From the NCBI GenBank assembly GCA_003164075.1, contig PLRZ01000433.1:1-6578 (forward strand): a DNA stretch of 6,578 nt, given 5' to 3'. The translations under genes were made by a program, and so were the position numbers. This DNA is from Bryobacterales bacterium (GTDB lineage Bacteria; Acidobacteriota; Terriglobia; Bryobacterales; Bryobacteraceae). The notes beneath the pieces were generated by a model. That model made no database searches, was not told the origin of the DNA, and worked only from the letters and a program-made list of their open reading frames with translations. This document shows positions 6,500-6,578 of the stretch, one piece after another (the first letter of the stretch is position 1; each line of letters starts with the position of its first letter).

Positions 6500-6578
6500 G
6501 GGGCCGCGAAACAATAAGCTGACCAAATGTCTCGGAACGTGCGCAATCGCTGCGTAACGGGGTGCCCTCTGGGCCCGG
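6500..6578. other. Short tail after ctaA with no assignable gene
   Basis: This stretch holds no clear terminator and no strong ribosome binding site. An ATG at 6527 opens a frame of 17 codons (MSRNVRNRCVTGCPLGP) that runs off the right edge. It has no Shine-Dalgarno at a useful distance and matches nothing I recognise, so it may be either a new gene start or chance. A protoheme farnesyltransferase (ctaB) or cytochrome oxidase gene would be expected nearby in many genomes, but nothing here shows one. Confidence 0.3.

Noticed and set aside
5798..6526. 242-residue minus-strand open frame under ctaA
   Set aside because: The plus strand encodes eight helices with the conserved histidines; the antisense is a His/Arg/Gln-rich shadow.
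6564..6574. GCCC-TCT-GGGC hairpin near the right edge as a terminator
   Set aside because: The stem is only 4 bp and no T-run follows.
6527..6578. Possible new gene starting at ATG 6527
   Set aside because: Only 17 codons are visible, with no Shine-Dalgarno and no recognisable N-terminus, so it is not called as a CDS.

Overview
The window is a compact, GC-rich, single-strand (+) gene run that reads as one respiratory operon. It encodes the membrane core of a cytochrome bc-type quinol oxidoreductase, a very large c-type cytochrome, a copper-protein-like lipoprotein and a heme A synthase family protein. Gene style points to an Acidobacteriota-like bacterium (Solibacter/Bryobacter-type), with Planctomycetota-like or deltaproteobacterial-type lineages as alternatives. 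The clues are the split cytochrome b with an APWY Qo motif, a huge multiheme cytochrome directly after it, and a CtaA with NDA-LSVPDWP in its first loop. This taxonomic call is from remembered family resemblance, not from a search.

Layout: (1) bases 1-824, cytochrome b N-terminal (b6-like) subunit, cut by the left edge; its frame has no stop back to base 3. (2) 834-1769, cytochrome b C-terminal subunit carrying the ef-loop Qo motif. (3) 1781-4873, a membrane-anchored octaheme c-type cytochrome with a long coiled-coil region; its start lies in a threefold 15-bp repeat (1766-1810) that overlaps the stop of the previous gene. (4) 4907-5689, a lipoprotein with a cupredoxin-like segment. (5) 5693-6499, a CtaA/COX15 protein that probably starts at a CTG codon 3 bases after the previous stop. 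(6) 6500-6578, a short tail with no assignable gene. No intergenic gap exceeds 80 bases, and I see no promoter, terminator, RNA gene, mobile element or CRISPR array.

How the genes work together (inference from family knowledge): quinol is oxidised at the Qo site formed by the two cytochrome b subunits. A Rieske protein, probably encoded just upstream and out of view, would take the first electron, and the octaheme protein stands in the place of cytochrome c1 or f. The lipoprotein may be a tethered electron carrier or a copper-binding accessory. The CtaA protein would supply heme A to an aa3-type terminal oxidase, so the operon probably couples quinol oxidation to oxygen respiration.

The complex type is not wholly unknown. 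The points most worth a second look are the octaheme/coiled-coil architecture, the repeat-built start region, the apparent CTG start, the lost heme-ci cysteine, and the lipoprotein's unusual ligand spacing.
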